Assembly: GCF_028476545.1 (NCBI RefSeq)
Contig: NW_026731879.1
Coordinates: 469,501-533,500, forward strand
Length of the DNA: 64,000 nt
From: Physella acuta
Taxonomy: Eukaryota > Mollusca > Gastropoda > Physidae
Direction: 5' to 3'
Shown here: in pieces, positions 32,601 through 44,418 of the stretch
How positions within the stretch are numbered: position 1 is the first letter of the stretch
Layout of the letters: the number at the start of each line of letters is the position of its first letter
Made by a program: the position numbers and the translations under genes
The notes under the pieces: model-generated
Told to the model about the DNA's origin: nothing
Seen by the model: only the letters and a program-made list of their open reading frames with translations
The model's database searches: none

Positions 32601-35600
32601 GTGACTGGTTGTTCTAATGGTGACTACTGGTTGTTCTAATGGTGACTGGTTGTTCTAATGGTGACTACTGGTTGTTCTAATGGTGACTGGTTGTTCTAAT
32701 GGTAACTGGTTGTTCTAATGGTGACTACTGGTTGTTCTAATGGTGACTACTGGTTGTTCTAATTGTGACTGGTTGTTCTAATGGTGACTGGTTGTTTTAA
32801 TGGTGACTACTGGTTGTTCTAATGGTGACTGGTTGTTCTAATGGTGACTAGTTGTTCTAATGGTGACTACTGGTTGTTCTAATGGTGACTGGTTGTTTTA
32901 ATGGTGACTACTGGTTGTTCTAATGGTGACTGGTTGTTCTAATGGTGACTGGTTGTTCTTATGGTGACTGGTTGTTCTAATGGTTACTACTGGTTGTTCT
33001 AATGGTGACTACTGGTTGTTCTAGTGTTAACTACTGTTTGTTCTAATAGTGACTACTTGTTGTTGTAATGGTGGCTACTTGTTGTTCTAATGGTGACTAC
33101 TGGTTGTTCTAATGGTGACTACTGGTTGTTCTAATGGTGACCTGTTGTTCTAATGGTGACTACTGGTTGTTCTAATGGTGACTGGTTGTTCTAAGGGTGG
33201 CAACTGGTTGTTCTAATGGTGGCTACTGGTTGTTCTAATGGTGACTGGTTGTTCTAATTGTGACTGGTTGTTCTAATGGTGACTACTGGTTGTTCAAATG
33301 GTGACTACTGGTTGTTCTAATGGTGAATGGTTGTTCTAATGGTGACTACTGGTTGTTCTAATGGTGACTACTGGTTGTTCTAATGTTGACTACTGGTTGT
33401 TCTAATGGTGACTACTGGTTGTTCTAATGGTGGCTGGTTGTTCTAATGGTGGCTACTGGTTGTTCTAATGGTGACTATTGGTTGTTCTAATGGTGACTAC
33501 TGGTTGTTCTAATGTTGGCTGGTTGTTCTAATGGTGACTAGTTGTTCTAATGGTGACTAGTTGTTCTAATATTAACTACTGGTTGCTGTAATGGTGACTA
33601 CTGGTTGTTCTAATGGTGACTACTGGTTGTTCTAATGGTGACTACTGGTTGTTCTAATGGTGATTGGTTGTTCTAATGGTGATTGGTTGTTCTAATGGTG
33701 ACCTGTTGTTCTAATGGTGACTACTGGTTGTTCTAATGGTGACTGGTTGTTCTAAGGGTGGCAACTGGTTGTTCTAATGGTGGCTACTGGTTGTTCTAAT
33801 GGTGACTACTGGTTGTTCTTATGGTGACTGGTTGTTTTAATGGTGACTACTGGTTGTTCTAATGGTGACTACTGGTTGTTCTAATGGTGACTGGTTGTTC
33901 TAATGGTGACTGGTTGTTCTAATGGTGACTAATGGTTGTTCTAATGGTGACTACTGGTTGTTCTAATGGTGGCTGGTTGTTCTAATGGTGACTGGTTGTT
34001 CTAATGGTGACTGGTTGTTCTAATTGTGACTACTGGTTGTTCTAATGGTGACTGGTTGTTCTAATGGTGACTACTTGTTGTTCTAATGGTGGCTGGTTGT
34101 TCTAATATTAACTACTGGTTGTTCTAATGGTGACTACTTGTTGTTCTAATGTTGGCTGGTTGTTCTAATGGTGACTGGTTGTTCTAATGGTGACTACTTG
34201 TTGTTCTAATGTTGGCTGGTTGTTCTAATGGTGACTGGTTGTTCTAATGGTGACTACTGGTTGTTCTTATGGTGACTGGTTGTTCTAATGGTGACTGGTT
34301 GTTCTAATGGTGACTGGTTGTTCTAATGGTGACTACTGGTTGTTCTAATGGTGACTACTGGTTGTTCTAATGGTGACTACTGGTTGTTCTAATGGTGACC
34401 ACTGATTGTTCTAATGGTGACTACTGGTTGTTGTAATAGTGACTACTGGTTGTTCTAATGGTGACTTGTTGTTCTAATGGTGACTACTGGTTGTTCTAAT
34501 GGTGACTGGTTGTTCTAATGGTGACTACTGGTTGTTCAAATGGTGACTACTGGTTGTTCTAATGGTGAATGGTTGTTCTAATGGTGACTACTGGTTGTTC
34601 TAATGGTGACTACTGGTTGTTCAAATGGTGACTGGTTGTTCTAATGGTGACTACTGGTTGTTCAAATGGTGACTACTGGTTGTTCTAATGGTGACTGGTT
34701 GTTCTAATGGTGGCTACTGGTTGTTCTAATTGTGACTACTGGTTGTTCTAATGGTGACTACTGGTTGTTCTAATGGTGACTGGTTGTTCTAATGGTGACT
34801 ACTGGTTGTTCAAATGGTGACTACTGGTTGTTCTAATGGTGAATGGTTGTTCTAATGGTGACTACTGGTTGTTCTAATGGTGACTACTGGTTGTTCTGGT
34901 GGTGGCTGGTTGTTCTAATGGTGGCTATTTGTTGTTCTAATGGTGACTGATTGTTCTAATGGTGACTAGTTGTTCTAATGGTGACTGGTTGTTCTAATGG
35001 TGACTGGTTGTTCTAATGGTGACTACTGGTTGTTCTAATGGTGACTACTGGTTGTTCTAATGGTGACTGGATGTTCTAATGGTGACTACTGGTTGTTCTA
35101 ATGGTGACTACTGGTTGTTCTAATGTTGACTAATGGTTGTTCTAATGGTGACTGGTTGTTCTAATGGTGACTGATTGTTCTAATGGTGACTACTGTTTGT
35201 TCTAATGGTGACTCGTTGTTCTAATGGTGGCTACTGGTTGTTCTAATTGTGACTGGTTGTTCTAATGGTGGCTACTGGTTGTTCTAATGGTGACTATTTG
35301 TTGTTCTAATGGTGACTGGTTGTTCTAATGGTGACTGGTTGTTCTAATTGTGACTGGTTGTTCTAATGGTGACTGGTTGTTCTAATGGTGACTACTGGTT
35401 GTTCTAATGGTGACTGGTTGTTCTAATGGTGACTGGTTGTTCTAATGGTGGCTACTGGTTGTTCTAATGGTGACTATTTGTTGTTCTAATGGTGACTGGT
35501 TGTTCTAATGGTGACTGGTTGTTCTAATGGTGACTACTGGTTGTTCTAATGGTGACTACTGGTTGTTCTAATGGTTACTGGTTGTTCTAATGGTGACTGG

Positions 35601-35632
35601 TTGTTCTAATGGTGACTACTGGCTGTTGTATC
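29652..35632. repeat. 6-kb modular minisatellite of 19- and 22-bp units, roughly 290 copies
   Basis: The core TGGTTGTTCTAATGGTGAC (19 bp) is joined directly or through TAC to the next unit, giving a mix of 19- and 22-bp steps along the whole array. Substitution variants (GGTGGC, GTGAAT, TATTAAC, TTGTGAC, ATTTGTTG) recur in clusters, e.g. GACTATTTGTTGTTC near 32228, 32457, 35289 and 35471. TAA or TGA occurs in every frame, so there are no long ORFs here, a useful contrast with neighbouring arrays. No inserted element interrupts it. Confidence 0.97.
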
Positions 35633-36486
35633 AGTAAATTCGGACATAGCTAATTATGTGGCCTTCATTAGTGAACAGTCGCGTTTACTTCTACCCAATT
35701 AGTATTCGGTAATTATTCCTAGTAAAACTGTTCCGGGCTGAATTCACAGAAACCGCAAGCTGTCGTCTGCCGGGGGAGCGTCCAGCTGATGATTTGGCCA
35801 TTTGTATGTCTGGCCACGCTCGACGCCTGACCGCGGCCAGACGGCCATTCGTTGACTCTACACGACTGCGCATGCTCATACAATTTCGACACAATTAGCT
35901 CTACCGTTAGTCTCTTCAAACTATCTCGAAATAATGAGTTTTAAGAAAATAGCTTTCAAAAATATCCAAAATTTGTACATTTTTAAAGGTATTGTGTTAC
36001 TTTATTTTTAAATTTTTGACGATGTGTGAGTGTATGGGGGGGGGGGGGTATATGCGTATATGTAAGTATGTGTCGTGTTGATTACCTTAACATTATCCCA
36101 CCTTGGAACACTTCCGTCTGAGCGGGTCACGTGTGTTGTTTGAGCCAATCAAAAGACGTTTTGCTGTGTCGTTGGGTCAGGTGCTCTGATGTCGCTTTGT
36201 CCAGTGGATCTGACGTCATCACTGCAAGCCCCTCCCTACATGCAATGTACGAACTGCGTCAAAACAACCAGTGATAAACAGGGGAGCCCCGTCAAATAGA
36301 CCCCGTTAAAAGGGCTAGTGACCCCGTCATATAGGATAATAAGCTCCCTTGATTTTGGCTCCCGACAAAAGAGCCCCTTTTGATACGGTTCCCGTATGTA
36401 AATTTCAAAATGAGTGTCCCTTTGCTGTTGAGAGCCATATTTATTTAGAAATTGCTAAGGTTCATGAAAACGTTTTTTATTCAGAC
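35633..36486. other. unique non-coding stretch
   Basis: No gene is seen. Features are a G run (about 11) near 36036, a candidate regulatory dyad at 36127-36220 and a set of AGCCCC/GACCCCGT-like short repeats between 36285 and 36400. Short minus-strand frames at 35691-35919 overlap each other in different phases and resemble nothing known. Confidence 0.5.
36127..36220 (+). promoter_or_regulatory. E-box/CCAAT dyad with downstream CRE
   Basis: TCACGTGT at 36127-36134, then AGCCAATCA at 36143-36151 (10-bp gap to CCAAT), then AAAAGACG. CTGACGTCATCAC, a CRE, follows about 60 bp later (about 36210). The arrangement TCACGTGT-N8-AGCCAATCAA-NN-GACG recurs at 54186. Factor binding (bHLH-ZIP, NF-Y, CREB/ATF) is inferred. 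Confidence 0.35.
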
Positions 36487-37315
36487 ACTAGCCATCCCGG
36501 CCAAGCCCTGTACTGGCCTCTGTGAAAAATCTCTCTGTAAAAGACCATGATTTGTGTGTTTATTAAGCAAAATATACCCGGCATGGACGTTTCAAAAAAG
36601 AAACCATAACCCAAAATCCAACTCTAAATTTAAACTTAAAAGTAACCACAACCAACCAAAACCAAAACACAAAAGCGAACGCAAACATAACACAAACAGA
36701 AACTAAAATTAAAACACAAACCCAAACAGAATTGCAAACACAAAAGCAAAGACAAACAAAAAAGGAATTACATACATTAACACAAACATAAACACAAACA
36801 CCAAAGGAAACACAAACACAAATGTAAACGCAAGCAAAAACGCCGGCACTAACGCAATTAAAAAGCAAACACAAACATAAACGCAAACACTACCCAAAAA
36901 CAAATGAAAACACAAACTCAGACGCAAACACAAATACAAACGCAAATGCAATTTCAAACTTAAACGCAAACAGTAACGAAGAATATAAGTGCAAATTCAA
37001 TTGCAAACATAAACGAATAGTGCTCAAAGTATAGCTCTTGGCGCCAAATCGCACCATACCTGGATGCCGGCGGAACTACCTGATACAGATTAGCAAACGA
37101 CTTTAATACCCCATCTTATCCTTAGTCTATTAAACTCACTAAATCGAGCGTAGGCACAGTGAGCTCACGGGAAGGCTTGGAGCGCCGGAGGACTCGATTT
37201 AGTTAAGGACTGTAGTAATCTTCTTATCCACTGTTTATCGGACTGCTTAAAACAAACGTAGACGCCATAACGCTCACGGTAAGGCCTGGTGCACCAAGTA
37301 GCACCCTGTCTAAAA
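36487..37315 (-). mobile_element. AAACRCAAAC-tract repeat family, long copy C
   Basis: It matches the copy at 8364: GCCATCCCGGCCAAGCCCTG, ACTGGCCTCTGTGAAAAA, TTGTGTGTTTATTAAGCA, then a ~370-bp A/C-rich tract of AAACACAAAC-type words (36640-37010), then three diverged subrepeats with GGCGCCAAATCGCACC, CGACTTTAATACCCC and CTCACGGGAAGGC. On the minus strand the left edge ends GGATGGCTAGT, a Helitron-like CTAG|T terminus, though its hairpin is weak (GGC-TTG-GCC). Non-coding. Confidence 0.6.
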
Positions 37316-37839
37316 ATACAAACTTGTCGGAACATTGGGGGGGGATCGGGTGACACCCTCAGTTACCGCACCGGGTGACACCCGACTTAGTGGCGCCACG
37401 GCTTTTGGCTGCCAGAAACGATTCCAGCACTCACGCAACAATCTCCGAGCCATGTCATGTCGGACAAAATGGCGCATTACGTTCCACAATCCAATCATCA
37501 ATGGCGCATGACGTACCACAATCCAATCATCAATGGCGCATGACTGGCGTATGACGCATGTTTTATAAATAAACGTAGCTCCCAGCGATGAAGTGGCTTC
37601 CCCTGAACAACGGGTTGCTGCCCTCGGCTGGCTATAGAGCGGCTACCTGGAGTTTGAAAGGAAAATTATCTTATTCTTTAATCATTAATTCAGCACAAAA
37701 TTCGATTGTTAATTAAGACGCATTGATCAACCGGTCGATGATTGGACGTATTGACGGCCCGATCGAGTCTCAGAGTATCAAGGTATGGACGTACAGGTGT
37801 GAACTACGTCAGGTGAGGTGTGGGGAATGTCTTGCACAA
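37316..37839. other. unique non-coding stretch
   Basis: GGGTGACACCC occurs twice near 37347-37385. CCACAATCCAATCATCAATG and GGCGCATGAC repeat near 37480-37550. No gene is seen. Confidence 0.5.
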
Positions 37840-38606
37840 ACTGGCGTGACATGGGGCTTTAACGTGACATGGGGCAGTAACGTGACATGAGACAGTAACG
37901 TGACATGGAGCAGTAAAGTGACATGTGACATGGAGCAGTAACGTGACATGTAGCAGTAACGTGACATGGAGCAGTAACGTGACATGGAGCAGTAACGTGA
38001 CATGGAGCAGTAACGTGACATGGAGCAGTAACGTGACATGGAGCAGTAACGTAACATGGGGCAGTAACGTGACATGGAGCAGTAACGTGACATGGAGCAG
38101 TAACGCGACATGGAGCAGTAACGTGACATGTGACATGGAGCAGTAACGTGACATGGAGCAGTAACGTGACATGGAGCAGTAACGTGACATGGAGCAGTAA
38201 CGTGACATGTGACATGGAGCAGTAACGTGACATGGAGCAGTAACGTGACATGGAGCAGTAACGTGACACGGAGCAGTAACGTGACATGGAGCAGTAACGT
38301 GACATGGAGCAGTAACGTGACACGGAGCAGTAACGTGACATGGAGCAGTAACGTGACATGGAGCAGTAACGTGACATGTGACATGGAGCAGTAACGTGAC
38401 ATGGAGCAGTAACGTGACATGGAGCAGTAACGTGACATGTGACATGGAGCAGTAAAGCGACATGGAGCAGTAATGTGACATGTGACATGGAGCAGTAACG
38501 TGACATGGAGCAGTAACGTGACATGGAGCAGTAACGTGACATGGAGCAGTGACGTGACATGGAGCAGTAACGTGATATGGAGCAGTGACGTGACATGGAA
38601 AAGTTA
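37840..38606. repeat. 18-bp minisatellite with 24-bp variants, about 41 copies
   Basis: AGCAGTAACGTGACATGG, 18 bp. At intervals an extra TGACAT gives 24 bp (near 37922, 38126, 38207, 38376, 38437, 38477). The spacing of the extended units is fairly regular (80-200 bp), so they mark a higher-order layer. ACGT in each unit is a CpG-containing palindrome. Confidence 0.95.
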
Positions 38607-38689
38607 GGTGAATGACACATATAAAGTAATTATGTCTGACCTACTAGAAAATTGGTTCGCCACACTTCCTAGCACGATGCACGACTTTT

Positions 38690-38935
38690 AGACATGACCC
38701 AAGTCAATGAACCCTCATGACCCAAGTCAATGAACCCTCATGACCCAAGTCAATGAACCCTCATGACCAAAGTCCCTGAACCCTCATGACCCAAGTCCCT
38801 GAACCCTCATGACCCAAGTCAATGAACCCTCATGACCCAAGTCCCTTAACCCTCATGACACAAGTCCCTGAACCTTCATGACCCAGCGTATCCAAGACCC
38901 AAAATGACCCGACCTGTCACTGATTCCTCATGACC
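38690..38935. repeat. 23-bp minisatellite CATGACCCAAGTCAATGAAC+CCT, about 8-9 copies
   Basis: Units alternate TCAATGAACCCT and TCCCTGAACCCT, with decay towards 38930. The following ~300 bp to 39230 are unique, AT-rich and non-coding. Confidence 0.92.
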
Positions 38936-39240
38936 CATATTGACCCCTATCGCCCCAGCTGTGTAGCTGTGTAGTAGAAAGTTGTGTAACAAATCCCAAG
39001 ACAACAAGCACAAGTCTCTAGCAAGAAGCTGATTCATGCATTTTTTAAGTTTAATGTTATTAACTTTTTTATACTTGCTTATTTTCTACTTTTTAGTATT
39101 TATAAATGTATAAAGTTCAAATGAAATACATTTTGATTTTAAGTTTTAAAAATCAGTTAGATCTAGTAGGTTTTGTTCCTATTGGTCAGTACACGCGACT
39201 AAAATATTTGCCACTTTAGTCCGTGGTCGGTGCTCATGCG

Positions 39241-39660
39241 TGACGTCACAGGTTTCTCGTCATGCGTGACGTCACAGGTTGCTCGTCATGCGTGACGTCA
39301 CAGGTCGGCCCTCACCATCGTCACGTGACTAGTCGAGCAAAGGCTAGAAGTTGATTCTTCTCTTTCCCCCCCCCCTCCCCCGCTTTTGTTTCTGAATGTA
39401 GTGTCGTAATAGACCTCAATTAATTTTTAGGCCGATGCTAGCCGGAATAAGATACGCATGCAATACGCATGCGCAATGGGGAGAAACTACGACTTGCCTT
39501 CGCGGCGATGTTTTCGATGGTACTGCGCATGCCTGTGTTTACAACCGCAGAACCCTAACACCAACCCTAATCCTATCCCTATCCCTAATCCTATCCCTAA
39601 CCCTAACCCTCATTCTAGCCCTAACCCTAGCATTGGTCACTACGCATGCGCAGAGCTATC
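39241..39660. promoter_or_regulatory. candidate regulatory cluster: three evenly spaced CREs and NRF1-like motifs
   Basis: TGACGTCA occurs at 39241, 39267 and 39293, each in a ~26-bp unit CATGCGTGACGTCACAGGT. A consensus E-box GTCACGTGAC follows near 39310. Farther on, ACGCATGCGCA (about 39470), TGCGCATGCC (about 39524) and ACGCATGCGCAGAG (about 39643) resemble NRF1 sites. CREB and NRF1 sites are common in CpG-rich animal promoters, but here the CREs lie in a three-copy tandem repeat and may be incidental. No adjoining exon is recognised. Confidence 0.35.
39552..39630. repeat. degenerate interstitial telomere-like repeat (CCCTAA)n
   Basis: CCCTAA, CCCTAT, CCTAAT and CCCTAG hexamers run for about 80 bp. 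TTAGGG is the telomere repeat of most animals, including molluscs. The degeneracy indicates an old interstitial patch, possibly from break repair with telomerase, or a coincidental CCCTAA-like microsatellite. Confidence 0.75.
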
Positions 39661-39776
39661 TTTTGCCGACTAAGTGGAGACGTTGGGGAGAAAAATCTTC
39701 TTCCGAGTAGTCACTTCGTAATTTTTAATAACTAATTTAATGTTTGACTCCATTTAAAGATAGACACACATTGTAA

Positions 39777-40275
39777 ATAAACCGGGAGTGATCTCCCCTA
39801 AACTTTCTCGAATATTCTTATATGAAATAACAGGGGATGGTAACTCGGGATATAGACATCGGAAATAGCGAAAATAACTACTTCCGGTCAACAGAATACT
39901 ACTCAAAATTTGATAGAAGGTAGAGAATTAGATCTTTTACTCACATGTGAAATTTCATTTATCTATCTGAAATAGTACTGAAATAGTACTCAAGTTATAG
40001 GCATTCGAAAAATTGAAAGTAGAATAAGTTCCACTTCCGGTTATCGGAAATCGCTCAAAAGTTGATACGATTTTGATATAATACTTATATATAAAATTTC
40101 ATCAACCTAGCTGTAACGGTACTCAAGTTATCGTGTTAACAGACACACACACAGACACACATCCACACACACATCCACAAACACACCGACACAGAGATGC
40201 GGACAATATTGCTAAACTGTGTTTTTTCCGACTCAGGGAGGTGTAAAACGTCTAGATTTGCAAAAATCTCGATAT
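39777..40275. mobile_element. dispersed repeat family 'ACTTTCTCG', copy 3 (reversed)
   Basis: It reads ATAAACCGGGAGTGATCTCC at its left, CCTAAACTTTCTCGAATATT just inside, and the core AACTTGAGTACC in reverse complement (about 40090-40140). It contains an (ACAC)n stretch near 40143-40195 where the others have TG. The far end with the ACTTTCTCGTATA hairpin is missing, so the copy is truncated there. Confidence 0.75.
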
Positions 40276-40535
40276 TTTTTGTAGAAATTTTGTCAAAATG
40301 AAGTTGGTAGAAAATACAAAAATCTTTTTCACTTTATCTCCAATTGTGTGTAAATAGAGCATTCGAATCGATTCCTTTCTGTAGAATCGATTCCTTTCTA
40401 AGCGTAATTGTAAAGCGATTTGGTGACCAAGTCCCAAAGAAATCAGATTCGATTCTGTTGAAAATTGTAGCAGGAGAACCGATACTTGAGTTTAAAGTTG
40501 AATAACCTAAACATCTGGCAAGGCATTTAGTGGGT

Positions 40536-40950
40536 CGGACATTCAACATGGCCAACAACTTGACATTCAACATGGCCAACAACTTGACATTCAGCATGGC
40601 CAACAACTTGACATTCAACAAGACCAACAACTTGACATTCCACATGACCAATAACTTGACATTCCACATGACCAACAACTTGACATTCAACATGGCCAAC
40701 AACTTGACATTCAACATGGCCAACAACTTGACATTCAACATGACCAGCAACTTGACATTCAACATGGCCAACAACTTGACATTCGACATGGCCAACAACT
40801 TGACATTCGACATGGCCAACAACTTGACATTCAACATGGCCAACAACTTGACATTCAACATGACCAACAACTTGACATTCAACATAGCCAACAACTTGCC
40901 ATTCAACATGACCAACAACTTGCCATTCAACATAGCCAACAACTTGACGT
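40536..40950. repeat. 24-bp minisatellite, 17 copies
   Basis: TTCAACATGGCCAACAACTT+GACA, 24 bp, with ATGACC and ATAGCC variants. It stays open on both strands (NMANNLTF on plus; VVGHVECQ and a second minus frame). No start or flanking domain supports coding. Confidence 0.95.
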
Positions 40951-41040
40951 GTTACTAAGCTGAGAGTACAAGACGTCATGTGACAAGTTGTCTTAAACAC
41001 CACGTGACAAAAATGTATGGGATAAACGATGACATGCTGT

Positions 41041-42395
41041 GTACATCTGACGACCAATCATCTGGTCGACCTGTCTACATCTGGCGACCAATCTGGTCGA
41101 CCTGTCTACATCTGACGACCAATCTGGTCGACCTGTGTACATCTGACGACCAATCTGGTCGACCTGTGTACATCTGACGACCAATCTGGTCGACCTGTGT
41201 ACATCTGACGACCAATCTGGTCGACCTGTGTACATCTGACGACCAATCTGGTCGACCTGTGTACATCTGACGACCAATCTGGTCGACCTGTGTACATCTG
41301 ACGACCAATCTGGTCGACCTGTCTACATCTGACGACCAATCTGGTCGACCTGTCTACATCTGACGACCAATCTGGTCGACCTGTCTACATCTGACGACCA
41401 ATCTGGTCGACCTGTCTACATCTGACGACCAATCTGGTCGAACTGTCTACATCTGACGACCAATATGGTCGACCTGTCTACATCTGACGACCAATATGGT
41501 CGAACTGTCTACATCTGACGACCAATCTGGTCGACCTGTCTACATCTGACGACCAATCTGGTCGACCTGTCTACATCTGACGACCAATATGGTCGACCTG
41601 TCTACATCTGACGACCAATCTGGTCGAACTGTCTACATCTGACGACCAATATGGTCGACCTGTCTACATCTGACGACCAATATGGTCGAACTGTCTACAT
41701 CTGACGACCAATCTGGTCGACCTGTCTACATCTGACGACCAATATGGTCGACCTGTCTACATCTGACGACCAATCTGGTCGACCTGTCTACATCTGACGA
41801 CCAATCTGGTCGACCTGTCTACATCTGACGACCAATATGGTCGACCTGTCTACATCTGACGACCAATATGGTCGACCTGTCTACATCTGACGACCAATCT
41901 GGTCGAACTGTCTACATCTGACGACCAATCTGGTCGACCTGTCTACATCTGACGACCAATCTGGTCGACCTGTCTACATCTGACGACCAATATGGTCGAC
42001 CTGTCTACATCTGACGACCAATATGGTCGACCTGTCTACATCTGACGACCAATCTGGTCGACCTGTCTACATCTGACGACCAATCTGGTCGAACTGTCTA
42101 CATCTGACGACCAATCTGGTCGACCTGTCTACATCTGACGACCAATCTGGTCGACCTGTCTACATCTGACGACCAATCATCTGGTCGACCTGTCTACATC
42201 TGACGACCAATATGGTCGACCTGTCTACATCTGACGACCAATCTGGTCGACCTGTCTACATCTGACGACCAATCTGGTCGACCTGTCTACATCTGACGAC
42301 CAATCATCTGGTCGACCTGTCTACATCTGACGACCAATATGGTCGACCTGTCTACATCTGACGACCAATCTGGTCGACCTGTCTACATCTGACGA
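41041..42395. repeat. 31-bp palindrome-bearing minisatellite, ~44 copies
   Basis: ATCTGACGACCAATCTGGTC then GACCTGTCTAC, 31 bp. Each unit has GACCA-ATC-TGGTC (inverted repeat with a 3-nt loop) overlapping the 8-bp palindrome GGTCGACC, so single strands can fold at every step. Early units carry CTGTGTAC, later ones CTGTCTAC. Variants CAATATGG and CGAACTG recur in patterned order, and CAATCATCTGG occurs three times (41057, 42175, 42301), the last two ~126 bp apart with matching neighbours. Confidence 0.96.
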
Positions 42396-42807
42396 CACAA
42401 AGATGACCAGACTACCCTGAACGAAATTGAATTATGGATCTCTTAGCTCCCCTACAAGACAAGATTTGAATCGGATTGTCCCCGGCTGACCGGCCTACCC
42501 CACCCCCCACCCCCTCCCGTCCCAACGTCAATCAGTCCCAATCAATTGTTAATTTCAGCCACAAGGTGAACACAGGGGGGGGGACTAGTTGACAGAGATT
42601 TAATGATCGATGAGAAATTTCAATACCCAGACTTACCAGTGGTTAGGGTGCGGGTCGGGGGTGCGGTGTTAAAGTCGTTAATTGACGGGGTGGGGGTGGG
42701 GGGCAAATGGAGAAATTTGATGGGGAGGGGTGCAGAGGGAAAAGGGGGGTGTGGAGGAGGCTTGAAACATCTGGTAATTTGTAAACTGGAAAACAAAGTT
42801 TGGTAGA
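42396..42807. other. unique non-coding stretch with G-rich segments
   Basis: C-rich near 42500-42520 and G-rich between 42650 and 42760. No gene is seen. Confidence 0.5.
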
Positions 42808-44418
42808 AAACTCGTCATTTGATACACAAAGAAAAACCTGGTCATTTGATACACAAAGAAAAACCTGGTCATTTGATACACAAAGAAAAACCTGGCCATT
42901 TGATACACAAAGAAAAACCTCGTCATTTGATACACAAAGAAAAACCTCGTCATTTGATACACAAAGAAAAACCTCGTCATTTGATACACAAAGAAAAACC
43001 TGGTCATTTGATACACAAAGAAAAACCTGGTCATTTGATACACAAAGAAAAATCTGGTCATTTGATACACAAAGAAAAACCTCGTCATTTGATATACAAA
43101 GAAAAACCTGGTCATTTGATACACAAAGAAAAACCTGGCAATTTGATACACAAAGAAAAACCTCGTCATTTGATACACAAAGAAAAACCTCGTCATTTGA
43201 TACACAAAGAAAAACCTGGTCATTTGATACACAAAGAAAAACCTGGCCATTTGATACACAAAGAAAAACCTGGCCATTTGATACACAAAGAAAAACCTCG
43301 TCATTTGATACACAAAGAAAAACCTCGTCATTTGATACACCAAGAAAAACCTGGTCATTTGATACACAAAGAAAAACCTGGTCATTTGATACACAAAGAA
43401 AAATCTGGTCATTTGATACACAAAGAAAAACCTGGTCATTTGATACACAAAGAAAAATCTGGTCATTTGATACACAAAGAAAAACCTCGTCATTTGATAC
43501 ACAAAGAAAAACCTGGTCATTTGATACACAAAGAAAAACCTCGTCATTTGATACACAAAGAAAAACCTGGTCATTTGATACACAAAGAAAAACCTCGTCA
43601 TTTGATATACAAAGAAAAACCTGGTCATTTGATACACAAAGAAAAACCTGGTCATTTGATACACAAAGAAAAACCTGGTCATTTGATACACAAAGAAAAA
43701 CCTGGCCATTTGATACACAAAGAAAAACCTCGTCATTTGATACACAAAGAAAAACCTCGTCATTTGATACACAAAGAAAAACCTGGTCATTTGATACACA
43801 AAGAAAAACCTGATCATTTGATACACAAAGAAATATCTGGTCATTTGATACACAAAGAAAAACCTCGTCATTTGATACACAATGAAAAACCTCGTCATTT
43901 GATACACAAAGAAAAACCTGGTCATTTGATACACAAAGAAAAACCTCGTCATTTGATACACAAAGAAAAATCTGGTCATTTGATACACAAAGAAAAATCT
44001 CGTCATTTGATACACAAAGAAAAACCTCGTCATTTGATACACAAAGAAAAATCTGGTCATTTGATACACAAAGAAAAATCTCGTCATTTGATACACAAAG
44101 AAAAACCTCGTCATTTGATACACAAAGAAAAATCTGGTCATTTGATACACAAAGAAAAATCTCGTCATTTGATACACAAAGAAAAACCTCCTCATTTGAT
44201 ACACAAAGAAAAATCTCGTCATTTGATACACAAAGAAAAATCTCGTCATTTGATACACAAAGGAAAACCTCGTCATTTGATACACAAAGAAATATCTGGT
44301 CATTTGATACACAAAGAAAAATCTCGTCATTTGATACACAAAGAAAAATCTCGTCATTTGATACACAAAGAAAAACCTCGTCATTTGATACACAAAGAAA
44401 AACCTCGTCATTTGATAT
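42808..44418. repeat. 27-bp minisatellite, ~60 copies
   Basis: TCATTTGATACACAAAGAAA then AACCTGG, AACCTCG, AATCTGG or AATCTCG. The two variable sites give four unit types. The left two thirds are mostly AACCT types, whereas between about 43930 and 44170 a three-unit order AATCTGG, AATCTCG, AACCTCG repeats three times. Four frames (two per strand) stay open for 337-598 codons; all are artefacts of the 27-bp period. Confidence 0.96.

Noticed and set aside
35691-35919. two overlapping ~66-codon minus-strand ORFs
   Set aside because: Short, in different frames, no similarity recognised and no regulatory context.
41041-42395. CRISPR-like array of palindromic 31-bp repeats
   Set aside because: Repeats are directly adjacent with no spacers, there are no cas genes, and the sequence context is eukaryotic.
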